DNA of 25,146 nucleotides from Acidimicrobiia bacterium (GTDB lineage: Bacteria; Actinomycetota; Acidimicrobiia; Acidimicrobiales; Ilumatobacteraceae): NCBI GenBank assembly GCA_013811855.1, contig JACCUL010000442.1:1-25146 (forward strand). Direction: 5' to 3'. A program made the translations under genes and the position numbers. This document shows positions 7,663-15,150 of the stretch, in pieces. The notes below the pieces were generated by a model that worked only from the letters and a program-made list of their open reading frames with translations, was not told the origin of the DNA and made no database searches. The first letter of the stretch is position 1. Each line of letters starts with the position of its first letter.

Positions 7663-7983
7663 TCATGGCGAGCCCACATATTCCGGCGGCGCATCCATCA
7701 CCGTGATGTCCGTCACGATGTTCAGGGGCGCGCCCCAGTCGACCGTCACCACGAACGTCACCCCATGATTGGCGTCGTACGGCGGTCCGTGCGGGCTCAC
7801 GTTGGACACCGTGATGTTCGCCGCGCCAACGAACCTCGGGGAGGTCGTCGGAGATCCCGCGTCGACGCTGTACTCGGCGGCGGACACCAACACGATCGAA
7901 TCGTGGTCGACGGCCTCCCAGTTGAAGTTCAACGGCACCCGGCCCTGCAGGCCCTGCCAGTACTGCCGCACGGTCTGTGGCAT
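7663..7983 (-). CDS. Stand-alone homologue of the protease N-terminal domain
   Basis: The product is 106 residues from ATG 7983, with a strong GGGGAGG ribosome site upstream. It aligns without gaps to residues 1-96 of the adjacent cysteine protease, and by hand count 66 of 96 positions are identical. The runs SPRFVGAANITV and HGVTFVVTVDW are shared exactly. The protein stops where the peptidase domain would begin. It has no signal peptide and no cysteines. The stop lies 12 bases before the protease start, so the two genes form one transcript with the free domain first. A tandem duplication followed by loss, or never gain, of the catalytic half explains the layout. It could be an inhibitor or chaperone in trans, like free propeptide homologues of other proteases, or a subunit of a shared assembly. 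Confidence 0.85.
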   Translation of the reverse strand: MPQTVRQYWQGLQGRVPLNFNWEAVDHDSIVLVSAAEYSVDAGSPTTSPRFVGAANITVSNVSPHGPPYDANHGVTFVVTVDWGAPLNIVTDITVMDAPPEYVGSP

Positions 7984-8209
7984 CGCGTCGCCTCCCCTAC
8001 TGGCCGCTCGGGCCCCACTCGTTCGTTGGCGGCGCCCACCGTCGCGGTGGACCCTGCAGTGCGTCAAGCGGTTATCGGCCCGTCGTGCGCAACCGGTCGT
8101 CAGTCGAGGTTGACGCCGACCCGCCACGACCCCTTGCGCCGGCCACACGCCGACGCCGTAGCGTCGCGCCAGTCGCCGCTGCGCCGGCGCCCGCCGGGAG
8201 GTTCGGACC

Positions 8210-8998
8210 ATGCAGCTTCCTCGCCAGGCTCTACGGATCGCTGCCGTGGCCGCCTTCGTCGTCGGGCTCAACGGCTCGACGGGTGGCGGCGCGGGTGGCC
8301 CACGCGACTTGTTGCCCGATCTGCAGGTCGGCTCGCTGTACGGCTTCGAGCTGGAGAGCGCTCCAGGCGGCCGGGTCCGCCTGCGCTTCGGGACGGTCGG
8401 ATGGAACGTCGGCGAGGGCCCGCTCGAGGCCCGCGGCCGGCGGATCGATCCGACCGACCTGGCGATGCGGGTGCGCCAGCGCATCTACGACTCCGCCGGC
8501 GGGCATCGTGACCGGGTCACGCCGTCGGTGATGATCTACGAGACCGGTGATCACCACGACCACTGGCACACCCGCCAGTTCATGGTCGTCAACATGTACC
8601 GGCGTGGAATCCCCGACCGCAACGTCTTCGGCCTGCGCAAGATCGGCTACTGCCTGCTCGACGGCGCCCGCATGTCGCCGCCGCCACAGGGTTCGCCGCC
8701 GACACGGCAGTACCCCCGTGCGGCCTGCGGGTTCGGCGACTCGCAGACGGTTCACTCGGGGCTGTCGATCGGCTGGGGCGACGACTACCCGCCGGCGTAC
8801 GCGCACCAGTGGATGGACGTGACCAGGCTCGCCGCCGGCGTCTACCGGATCTGCACGACGATCGACCCGCTCAAGGAGTTCGTCGAGTTGGACGAGTCGA
8901 ACAACCAGCGCTGGACCGACGTCCGGCTCGACCTGGCGACCGGCGAGGTGGAGGTGCTGGCGACGAGGATCCGGCCGTGCGGCCCGACCGTCCCGTGA
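8210..8998 (+). CDS. Secreted lysyl-oxidase-like copper amine oxidase
   Basis: The product is 262 residues from ATG 8210, with GGGAGG nine bases upstream. The N-terminus is a short secretory signal (LRIAAVAAFVVGL). The remainder matches the bacterial lysyl oxidase family. GDHHDHWHTRQF supplies the copper histidines (H116, H118, H120, matching the HQHYH of human LOX), RKIGYCLLD follows, and GWGDDYPPAYAHQWMDVT and VYRICTTIDPLKEFVELDESNN form the C-terminal part. Lys144 lies four residues before the Cys of YCLLD and Tyr193 lies in the GDDY stretch. These are the equivalents of K320 and Y355, which form the lysine tyrosylquinone cofactor in human LOX. The enzyme is therefore predicted to be an active extracellular amine oxidase. 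It is divergent from the protease cluster across 7984-8209. Confidence 0.88.
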   Translation: MQLPRQALRIAAVAAFVVGLNGSTGGGAGGPRDLLPDLQVGSLYGFELESAPGGRVRLRFGTVGWNVGEGPLEARGRRIDPTDLAMRVRQRIYDSAGGHRDRVTPSVMIYETGDHHDHWHTRQFMVVNMYRRGIPDRNVFGLRKIGYCLLDGARMSPPPQGSPPTRQYPRAACGFGDSQTVHSGLSIGWGDDYPPAYAHQWMDVTRLAAGVYRICTTIDPLKEFVELDESNNQRWTDVRLDLATGEVEVLATRIRPCGPTVP

Positions 8999-9051
8999 TC
9001 AACCGCTGACACCCGGCGCGCCGAACCGGATCGTCCGCCGGCCCGTGGTCG

Positions 9052-9507
9052 TCAAGCCCGTCGGAGCTCGGCCCGCAGATGGTGCGTCAGGGGGACCCCG
9101 ACGGCCGCCATGGCGATCGCGTAGCGCAGGGTTTCACCGTCGAGCTCGTAGCGGCGCTCCACCTCGTCGACCTGCTTGGCCGACGCCGTGCGAAGTAGGC
9201 CGCGGCTCCGGAGCGCGAGCACACCACCGTCGAACGAGCCGGCAGCCGCCTCCACGATGCCGAAGCCGTGAGCGACCACCAGCTCCAGACCGTGCGTGGT
9301 GGCCCGGAGGAACCCGCTCTCGGCGTGCCGCGGCTCACCCGTCGCGGCGTCGCGGGTGGTACTGCGCCAGTGGGCCAGTGGGCGGTCGGGCACGGGCGCG
9401 ATGACAAGCTCCTCGGTGTAGGCGAAGTCGGCGATGGTCGGGTACTCGCCCTCCCCCGCTCCTCGCCACGTCGCGGCGAGGGCCGCGAGCGGGTGACCGT
9501 CGGGCAT
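9052..9507 (-). CDS. Nitrobindin-like (DUF1794/THAP4) beta-barrel heme protein
   Basis: The product is 151 residues from ATG 9507; no strong ribosome site is seen, so the start is moderately sure. The family opens with the GxWxGxG motif, here ATWRGAGEGEYPTI (residues 12-25), which differs only in Ala for the first Gly. It continues with FAYTEELVIAPVPDRPLAHW, ESGFLRATTHGLELVVAHGFGIVE and a C-terminal PLTHHLRAELRR whose His142/143 matches the expected proximal heme ligand. Nitrobindins bind ferric heme in a ten-stranded barrel and act on peroxynitrite/NO chemistry. The product is cytoplasmic. The gene is convergent with the lysyl oxidase gene and is the last chromosomal gene before the inserted element. 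Confidence 0.85.
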   Translation of the reverse strand: MPDGHPLAALAATWRGAGEGEYPTIADFAYTEELVIAPVPDRPLAHWRSTTRDAATGEPRHAESGFLRATTHGLELVVAHGFGIVEAAAGSFDGGVLALRSRGLLRTASAKQVDEVERRYELDGETLRYAIAMAAVGVPLTHHLRAELRRA

Positions 9508-9785
9508 GACGACGAGACTATTGCGGACGCTCGTGGTGGCCGACGACCGGATCGCCGAACCCGATCCGGCGGTGTCGTCAAGGACGCGGCATGACGGCGG
9601 AATCGGATGGACCGGGTCGCACCGACGCTCCTCGAGTCGGTGGTGCCTACAGGTCCGACCCAGCGGCCGGAGCTGCGTCGTGCAACTCCTCGAAGTCCTG
9701 GCTGGAATCGGACTGTGACGGACGTGACACGACCGCGGGCACCACCCGGAGCACTCCCCGACTTCATCATCCCGCTCAAGCGAGG

Positions 9786-9837
9786 TGCCCGGGGCGGGGT
9801 TCGAACCCGCACCCCCTTGCGGGGAGGGGGGTTTAAG
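9786..9837 (-). other. Displaced 3' half of tRNA-Leu (distal attachment site of the integrated element)
   Basis: Read on the minus strand, this stretch is a tRNA-Leu from the anticodon loop to the discriminator base: variable arm CCCC-GCAA-GGGG, T arm GCGGG-TTCGAAC-CCCGC, and 3' acceptor strand CCCGGGC. Nothing resembling the 5' half follows. It aligns without gaps to 21501-21552 at an offset of 11,715. The last 12 bases (GGGGGGTTTAAG on the plus strand, 9826-9837) are identical to 21541-21552. This is the host tRNA end pushed away when the element inserted. Confidence 0.88.
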
Positions 9838-10245
9838 TCGAGGAGCGAGGGTCCACGACGTCCGGCGGGATCCACGTTGTCCGCCCTGAGCTGGTGCTTC
9901 GTGATCCAGCGTCCAGCTCGTACGTTCTGATCCCGGACCGTGTTGGCGAGTCCTGTGCACGAATCGTGCACGGATTCGGCGACGGCGGGCGACAGGGGTC
10001 GACTACCTGGTGCGGTCGGGTAGCGAGCCCCGCCCCTACGCGAGCGTGCTTCGCCAGCCCCCCGCCCTAGCTAGCCAGCACCGGACTGGGCTGGACCTCA
10101 GCCCGATCCGTAGAACCATCGCCGCTGCCGAGGCCTCAGCGGCACGGCAACTATCCCATCACTGTATAAATGGATTTGGACGGTCGTTCAATGGTCTGGA
10201 TCGGGGAGGAACGAGAAGGAACCTCCCGTCCACAGGATCAACGAC
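9838..10245. other. Left-end non-coding region of the element
   Basis: I find no convincing gene in these 408 bases. They hold a 13-bp imperfect direct repeat close to the core (9852-9864 and 9871-9883, TCCACGNNGTCCG) and the GTGCAC pair at 9955-9971. The part after about 10150 is less GC-rich and may be remnant DNA linked to the nearby IS fragment. Confidence 0.5.
9955..9976 (+). promoter_or_regulatory. Candidate integrase arm-type site, left end
   Basis: This reads GTGCAC-GAATC-GTGCAC-GGATT. The same arrangement, in the same orientation, recurs at 21421-21442 near the other end (GTGCAC-GATCT-GTGCAC-GGATT). Each lies 100-120 bases inside a core site, which fits arm-type binding sites of a tyrosine integrase. 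The right copy could alternatively be an integrase promoter operator. Confidence 0.5.
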
Positions 10246-10524
10246 TCATTCCCTGTTTGGTGAAGCCAAAGCTGAACGGAAAGGGCCAACGGCCGTCCGG
10301 TGGCGGGCCAGATCTGGTGATAGCGCCCCCTGAGCGGTGCTGGTGTAATGACCTCGTGCGTTGATGAGTGGCGTGTTCCCGATGAAGTGGAAAAAGAGGT
10401 GGGCGGCGACGAGGATCGCGGCGAACCCCACCATGACCTCTTCGCCATCTGGCTCCCGATACCACACCATGTCGCGGTGATAAGCGACGGCGGGCTCGAC
10501 GGCAATCCCCATCACGATTGACAC
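10246..10524 (-). CDS. Possible small membrane protein or gene fragment
   Basis: This is a 92-residue frame from GTG 10524 with coding-like third-position GC. The middle reads YREPDGEEVMVGF followed by one hydrophobic stretch (AAILVAAHLFFHFIG), which could be a membrane span. The C-terminal third is less convincing. No family is recognised. It abuts the transposase remnant, so it may be a fragment of a gene broken by insertion. Treat as tentative. Confidence 0.3.
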   Translation of the reverse strand: MSIVMGIAVEPAVAYHRDMVWYREPDGEEVMVGFAAILVAAHLFFHFIGNTPLINARGHYTSTAQGALSPDLARHRTAVGPFRSALASPNRE

Positions 10525-10574
10525 GTTCTCCGGCGGCCGAGCAGTTCCCCGGAACCGTTGGCACTCGGGGCCGA

Positions 10575-10973
10575 CGGAGACGGAGACAGGGGTTCGAGTT
10601 CACCCGAACCAACGTCGCCCACGGCACGACGTTGTACACCGATGGCGAGGCGTCATATCGAGGGATCGCCCGGCGGCTGCAGCTGCGCCACGAACCGGTC
10701 AACCTCGTCGCCTCCCGACGCCACGCCTCCGAAGCCCTCCCAGCGGTGCACCAGGTCGCCTCGTTGCTCAAGCGGTGGCTCGCCGGCACCCTCCACGACG
10801 GGCAATCGGCCGAGCACCTCGCCTACTACCTCGACGAGTACACCTTCCGCTTCAACCGCCGCAGGAGCCGCTCAAGAGGCCTGTTGTGGTTCCGGCTCGT
10901 GCAGCAAGCGGTCAACACCGACCCCCACCCGCTCGCCGTGCTCACCACAACATCTAGTGGCCACGGGAGCTAA
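10575..10973 (+). pseudogene. IS1595-family (ISXO2-like) transposase, C-terminal remnant
   Basis: The frame ending at 10973 carries only the C-terminal part of an ISXO2-like DDE transposase. It has LYTDGEASYRGIARR (the second catalytic Asp region), HEPVNLVASRRHASEALPAV, HQVASLLKRWLAGTLH and YYLDEYTFRFNRRRSRSRGL, all typical of the family's tail. The N-terminal zinc ribbon and the first catalytic Asp are absent in every upstream frame. I could not identify terminal inverted repeats. The copy is dead and would need another transposase to move. It lies between the element's left end and the cargo genes. Confidence 0.8.
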
Positions 10974-11227
10974 CCGGATACGCAATACAGGCGTGCGAGC
11001 CCACGATTCGCGCCGCATCCGGCACCACGCCAGCCCGTGGCACCCGCGCCACCCCACCATCCACGCGCACTCTCCTCCGCCATCGAACCCTCATAACCAA
11101 CCCGGCTGCGAGGTTGCTCCAGTCTGAAAGGTATCGATTGCGCACCTTTCCGACCCCGATGGTCGGATCCTCCGAGGCCACCGCGGCCACGGGGCGATCG
11201 CTGCGACAGTCGCGCGGGAACAAGCGG
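10974..11227. other. Non-coding gap between IS remnant and cargo
   Basis: I see no supported gene in these 254 bases. The overlapping short frames are proline/arginine- or histidine-rich without family resemblance. It may contain the lost end of the IS and the transcription end of the minus-strand lipoprotein gene. Confidence 0.4.
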
Positions 11228-11815
11228 TCACGGCTGCGGACAGGCGGCCTCGATCGCGTCCGACTCGTCGGCGCTCAGCCGGTCGGTGCCGTCGAAGTAC
11301 CCGGGCACCGGATTCTCCTGCCCGCTCGACGCCAGCCACTCCTCCAGGCTGACGATCGGTCCGATGTCGTATCCGAGATCCACGATGCAGTCGTGCCACT
11401 CGACCAAGAGCGGGTACCGCTCACGAAGTTGCTCCTCGCTCAGTGGGGGGAAGTTGTCGAGCCCGGCGCCGTTCACTTGATCGGTGCAGGCGTCCATTAT
11501 GTCCTCGTAGCCCCGCGTCGGTGTCGTCGCCGGGTTCATGTCGTAGACCACGTCACCCTGGGCGTCGATCTGCGGCGCGATGCCGAACTCCGCCATGCAA
11601 GCCTCGATGATCCGATCCGAGGCAGAACCGACCGCTTCGCCTGGCAGCGTGCCGACCGTTGGACGCGCAGCGACCTCCACGGTAGTGTGAGCCGTCGAGG
11701 GCGACGACGGTTCCGAGTCGTCACCGGAGCAGCCAGCCAAGAGTGCGGTGACAGCTCCGAGTACAAGAACGACGCAGGTCGCCTCGTGACGAAAGCGCAG
11801 CCGGGGTTCGCTCAT
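11228..11815 (-). CDS. Cysteine-containing cargo lipoprotein of unknown function
   Basis: The product is 195 residues from ATG 11815, with GGAGGG just upstream on the minus strand. The lipoprotein signal ends in LLAGC (C29). A Ser/Thr-rich linker runs to about residue 55. The folded part has four cysteines, C73 (IIEACMAEFGI), C110 (IMDACTDQV), C143 (EWHDCIVDLGY) and C192 (EAACPQP), enough for two disulfides outside the membrane. It also contains FPPLSEEQLRERYPLLVEW. I recall similar four-Cys lipoproteins in actinobacteria near peptidoglycan-binding ABC systems, but no function is assigned. It is divergent from the secreted-peptide gene, with 100 bases between starts. That suggests joint regulation and a role as immunity or receptor protein; this is inference. 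Confidence 0.78.
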   Translation of the reverse strand: MSEPRLRFRHEATCVVLVLGAVTALLAGCSGDDSEPSSPSTAHTTVEVAARPTVGTLPGEAVGSASDRIIEACMAEFGIAPQIDAQGDVVYDMNPATTPTRGYEDIMDACTDQVNGAGLDNFPPLSEEQLRERYPLLVEWHDCIVDLGYDIGPIVSLEEWLASSGQENPVPGYFDGTDRLSADESDAIEAACPQP

Positions 11816-11915
11816 GAGCCCTCCACAGATGTGATCAGTCTGGTGCCAGATGCCGGTGTCCTGTGGTGGTACGTTGCGCTGCGACCCACTCCACGAGTCG
11901 CAGGTGGAGGCACCC
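11816..11915. promoter_or_regulatory. Divergent promoter region of the peptide/ABC cargo
   Basis: These 100 bases separate the starts of the lipoprotein (minus) and the secreted peptide (plus) and must hold both promoters. A short inverted repeat, TCTGG-TG-CCAGA (11839-11850), lies in the middle and is a candidate operator. I cannot assign -35/-10 boxes with confidence. GGTGGAGG at 11903-11910 is the ribosome site of the peptide gene. Confidence 0.4.
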
Positions 11916-12209
11916 ATGAACGACCAACGTAACTGGCCTCGGAGACTCGCGGCGATCAGTGGTGCGATTGCACTTTCGCTGCTCGCGCTCGGCTCACCAG
12001 CAATCGCCGCGAGCGGCTTCCAGCAGTGTGGGCCGACGCTGAAGGTCGAGACGAGGTCGTCCGGGGCGGGTCTCCACACGCACTCGCTTAACGGCGTCTT
12101 CTACAGCACGAACGTCGGTCCGAACGGCGCCGTCGTGAAGAAGAAGTGGGGTTCGCACAGCGGCAACTGGACCGCCACGCCCGCGGGCTCGGCTGGCTGC
12201 TGGTTCTGA
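11916..12209 (+). CDS. Small secreted two-cysteine peptide (lactococcin-972-like candidate)
   Basis: The product is 97 residues from ATG 11916, with GGTGGAGG five bases upstream. The N-terminus is a classical signal peptide: basic (NWPRR), hydrophobic (LAAISGAIALSLLAL), then a likely cleavage after SPAIA or SPAIAA (about residue 31-32). The predicted mature product is about 65 residues with Cys38 and Cys95, so one disulfide could close almost the whole chain. It is rich in Gly/Ser/Lys/Trp, with GVFYSTNVGPNG, VVKKKWGSHSGNWTA and a C-terminal AGCWF. Size, export signal, aromatic/Gly-rich make-up and a C-terminal Cys recall lactococcin-972-type bacteriocins, but I see no decisive signature. The ABC export/immunity-type operon that follows supports a secreted-peptide system. 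Other options are a cell-wall protein or a signalling peptide. Confidence 0.72.
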   Translation: MNDQRNWPRRLAAISGAIALSLLALGSPAIAASGFQQCGPTLKVETRSSGAGLHTHSLNGVFYSTNVGPNGAVVKKKWGSHSGNWTATPAGSAGCWF

Positions 12210-12302
12210 GCGCAGGCGGCCCCGGCCAGCGGCGCGCTCGGCGCGTCGTGGAGGTCGCTTGCCTCTCCGACGCAATAGCGTGGTTCGCATCGCACGATCC
12301 AC

Positions 12303-13385
12303 GTGGTGGCACCGGTGAGGATCCGGGTGTGGTCGGTCCTTCGCATCGTCGTGGTGACGGTCGTGATCGTCGCCGTCGGGGCTGCGGCGTGGCTGGCCGG
12401 CGATCGCGCCGCTGACACCGCTCCACCGCCACCGCCGGCCGCCGCCCCTCCGCTCGTCACGGCGACGACCGGCGTGCTGGTCGACCAAGGGCCGGTGCAG
12501 GTGGTGGCGCGATGGCGTCGCACGTCGACGTACCAAAGTCGGCGCGCCGGCACCGTCACGAAGGTGATGTTGCCGACGGGTACCACGTCAACGATCGGTG
12601 CTGGCAGCGCGCTGTTCGAGCTCGACACCGCCCCGGTGATCGCCATGCGCGGCGAGGTCCCGGCCTATCGCGACCTCGGCCCGGGAGCAGACGGCCCAGA
12701 CCTCGCCCAGCTCCAGCAGTTCCTGCTCGATGCCGGGTACTTCACCGGAGCGGTCGACGGCAAGTGGGGACCGGTGACGTCGGCGGCCGTGACTAGGTGG
12801 CAGGACGCCAGCGGAATCGCTCGTTCGACGACGCTGCCGCTGGGGACCGTCGTGTTCGTTCCAGACCTGCCGAGCCTCGTCACCGCTGCGCCCGATCTGG
12901 TCCGCGGCGCGGTGCTCGCCGACGGTGCTCCGATTTTCGACGAGGTGGCCGCGGCGCCGAGCTTCGCGGTACGACTCCCACCCGGCCCCAGCGAGGGCCT
13001 CGGGCCCGGGCTGTCGGTCGTCGTCACGGTGAGCACGACGGCGCTCGATTTCACCACGTCCGACAAACAGACGACTGACGACGACGGCACCACGACGATC
13101 CCACTCGACCCGGCCGCGCCACTGACGTGCGCACGATGGTGCGATGCGGTGCCGACCGACGACACGTCGGCGTGGCCGGGCGTGGTGACCAGGGCCGGTC
13201 CAGCCGAAGGTGTCGTCGTGCCCGTCGGTGCACTGCGGTCGGGCACGGGCGAAGAGCTCTTCGTGGTGCTCGCTGACGGATCGAACGTGCCGGTCGATGT
13301 ACGGCTCCAGGTCGGCGCCAGCGCCATCGTTTCCGGCGTCGACGACGGCGCCGAGATCGAGCTGCCGACGCCGGGAGCCGGATGA
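12303..13385 (+). CDS. Membrane adaptor with peptidoglycan-binding domain, partner of the ABC transporter
   Basis: The product is 360 residues from GTG 12303; GTG 12306 and 12315 are close alternatives. Residues 9-33 form one membrane anchor. A proline-rich spacer (40-50) and an HlyD/MacA-like split lipoyl-type region follow (RRAGTVTKVMLPTG, then GSALFELDTAPVIAM, 80-115). A PG_binding_1 domain comes at about 126-172 (GPDLAQLQQFLLDAGYF, then GKWGPVTSAAVTRWQ). A beta-rich C-terminal half resembles the periplasmic adaptor barrel (VVVPVGALRSGTGEELFVV). This is the standard layout of actinobacterial adaptor proteins that link a MacB-like transporter to the wall. The stop overlaps the ATPase start (ATGA at 13382), showing translational coupling. 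It follows the secreted peptide by 93 bases. Confidence 0.87.
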   Translation: MVAPVRIRVWSVLRIVVVTVVIVAVGAAAWLAGDRAADTAPPPPPAAAPPLVTATTGVLVDQGPVQVVARWRRTSTYQSRRAGTVTKVMLPTGTTSTIGAGSALFELDTAPVIAMRGEVPAYRDLGPGADGPDLAQLQQFLLDAGYFTGAVDGKWGPVTSAAVTRWQDASGIARSTTLPLGTVVFVPDLPSLVTAAPDLVRGAVLADGAPIFDEVAAAPSFAVRLPPGPSEGLGPGLSVVVTVSTTALDFTTSDKQTTDDDGTTTIPLDPAAPLTCARWCDAVPTDDTSAWPGVVTRAGPAEGVVVPVGALRSGTGEELFVVLADGSNVPVDVRLQVGASAIVSGVDDGAEIELPTPGAG

Positions 13386-14032
13386 CCGATTTGGCCGTCC
13401 TCGACGACGTCGATGCCGGCTATGCCGGAGGGGCGTCGGTGCTCAGCAGGCTGTCCGTCCGGTTCGCGTCGGCGACGACGCACGCGGTCACCGGACGCTC
13501 GGGCTGCGGCAAGTCGACGTTGCTGTATATCACCGGCCTGATGCTTCGCGTCCGGGCCGGGCGGGTGGTCGTAGCGGACGAGGAGGTGGGCCGGGCGACG
13601 GACCGTGTGCGGGCGATGGCACGGGCCCGTCACATCGGATTCGTATTCCAGGACGCACTCCTCGAACCGTCGATGTCCGTCTGGGACAACGTCCTGGAGG
13701 GGATCCCGTGGACCAGGCGCCGTGGGCCGTTCGTGGCCGCCGCCCGAGCACACGTCGAGCGCCTCGGGCTCGCCGACCTCACCTCCCAGCCTGCGTCCAA
13801 GCTCTCGGGCGGCCAAGCCCAGCGCGTCGCCATCGCCCGGGCGATGGTCAAGGATCCGACGGTCCTGCTGGCCGACGAGCCGACGGGCAACCTCGACGAC
13901 ACTACGGCTGCTGTGGTCCTCGACGAACTGCTTGCGTTCGGCCGCCGCGCCGGGCACACCACCGTGATCGTGACCCACGATCGGCGCGTCGCCGCCCGCG
14001 CCGACACCACGCTCGAGCTCGAAGCAACATGA
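13382..14032 (+). CDS. ABC transporter ATP-binding protein (MacB/LolD type)
   Basis: The product is a complete 216-residue ATPase starting at ATG 13382 inside the stop of the adaptor gene. Visible motifs are Walker A GRSGCGKST (38-46), Q-loop FVFQDALLEPSMSVWDNV (Q90), signature LSGGQ (141-145), Walker B VLLADE (161-166) with D-loop GNLDD, and switch His in VTHD (H199). Every residue needed for ATP hydrolysis is present. The closest group is the LolD/MacB ATPases, which power extrusion or mechanotransmission rather than solute import. It pairs with the FtsX-like permease, whose ATG overlaps its stop, and with the peptidoglycan-binding adaptor. Confidence 0.95.
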   Translation: MTDLAVLDDVDAGYAGGASVLSRLSVRFASATTHAVTGRSGCGKSTLLYITGLMLRVRAGRVVVADEEVGRATDRVRAMARARHIGFVFQDALLEPSMSVWDNVLEGIPWTRRRGPFVAAARAHVERLGLADLTSQPASKLSGGQAQRVAIARAMVKDPTVLLADEPTGNLDDTTAAVVLDELLAFGRRAGHTTVIVTHDRRVAARADTTLELEAT

Positions 14033-15150
14033 ACGTGATCGCGTGGCGTATCTTCGCCACGGCCGCCGGTCACATTCGCCGCCGGCCGGGCCTCGCGCTG
14101 GCGGCGTTGCTGACCGCCGTTGCCAGCACGGGGGCCTTCACGTATCTCGTCGGTGACGCCGTCGGGCGCAGCAACGATCTGCTCGACGAGTTGCGCTCGC
14201 CCTCGGCGCGCAGCATCCTCATCCGCTCAACGCGATCGAGCGCCATCGACGACGTCCTGCCGGCCGATGCGACCCGGGCATTGGCGAGTCTCCCCGGCGT
14301 CGAGACGGCGGTCGGGCTGACCCCCGTGCGATCGGCGACCAACGCCATGATCCCCGGCAATGACACGACAGTCGGATACTTCACCATCACCGTCCTGGCG
14401 GGCGACGACCCGTTCGTGCTGACGGCTGGTCGAACACCCCGGCATGGCGAGGCGCTGGTGACCGCGCCCGCCGCCGAACGTCTCCGTATGGACGTACCGC
14501 AGACCTCGACCCTCAACGTCGACGGCGAACACGTCCCGATCGTGGGGGGTTTCGCCACGATCGGCCTAGGTCGCATCTCCGAACTCCTCGCCACCAGCGC
14601 ACTCACCCTCGCCCCGCCGACCGATGAGGGCTATGGGCTGATCGTGCTCACTGTCGCCCGACCGGCAGACCTGCGCGTCGTCGTCGATCGGCTCCCCGTG
14701 CTCTTCTCCGACCGCACGCCGACCGACTACACCGCCGAGTACGACGACCGGCTCGTCGACGTCGAAGCGACGGTTGCCCGTTCCGGACGTCGCAGCGTCA
14801 GGAGTACCGCCATCGCCATCGCCATCGTCGGAGCTGGGGTGCAAGCGGTGGCAACGGCGGTGAACGCGCTGACGCAGCGACGCGAGATCGCTCGACGGCG
14901 CGCGCTCGGCGCGACCAGATCGATGGTGCTCGGCGCCATCGTCACCGAAACCGTGGTGCTGACCGGTGTCGGCGCGGTCGTCGGGGCGACGGCGGCAGTG
15001 GCGTACCTGTCGAGGAAGGGGATGGACGTCGACCCGGGCATCGCCCTGAACGCGGCCGTGTTCGTGGTGCTTGCCTCGGCACTGGCTGCCGTGCCGGGCG
15101 GCCTGTTCGGCGCCCTCCAAGATCCGGCCAAGATCCTGCGCGTGCCCTGA
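14029..15150 (+). CDS. FtsX/MacB-like ABC transporter permease
   Basis: The product is 373 residues from ATG 14029, overlapping the ATPase stop by four bases. Topology fits the type VII (MacB) fold. One N-terminal membrane span (about 21-42, LALAALLTAVASTGAFTYLV) is followed by a large extracytoplasmic domain (about 45-255), then three C-terminal spans starting near IAIAIVGAGVQAVATAV, GAIVTETVVLTGVGAVVGA and AVFVVLASALAAVPGGLFGAL. Between the second and third spans lies the cytoplasmic coupling stretch QRREIARRRALGATRSMVL, a FtsX-family hallmark. With the adaptor and ATPase it should form a tripartite machine that extrudes or resists a peptide, most simply the product of 11916-12209. A weak inverted repeat (CTGACC/GGTCAG, 15147-15170) covers the stop. 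Confidence 0.9.
   Translation: MNVIAWRIFATAAGHIRRRPGLALAALLTAVASTGAFTYLVGDAVGRSNDLLDELRSPSARSILIRSTRSSAIDDVLPADATRALASLPGVETAVGLTPVRSATNAMIPGNDTTVGYFTITVLAGDDPFVLTAGRTPRHGEALVTAPAAERLRMDVPQTSTLNVDGEHVPIVGGFATIGLGRISELLATSALTLAPPTDEGYGLIVLTVARPADLRVVVDRLPVLFSDRTPTDYTAEYDDRLVDVEATVARSGRRSVRSTAIAIAIVGAGVQAVATAVNALTQRREIARRRALGATRSMVLGAIVTETVVLTGVGAVVGATAAVAYLSRKGMDVDPGIALNAAVFVVLASALAAVPGGLFGALQDPAKILRVP

Noticed and set aside
6622..8511. 629-codon plus-strand open frame
   Set aside because: Antisense shadow of the protease cluster; composition dominated by Arg/His/Pro with no domain.
9786..9870. A second complete tRNA gene
   Set aside because: Only the 3' half is present; beyond the anticodon loop the sequence cannot form the 5' acceptor or D arm.
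12665..13978. 437-codon minus-strand open frame
   Set aside because: Shadow of the adaptor and ABC ATPase genes, whose motifs are unambiguous.
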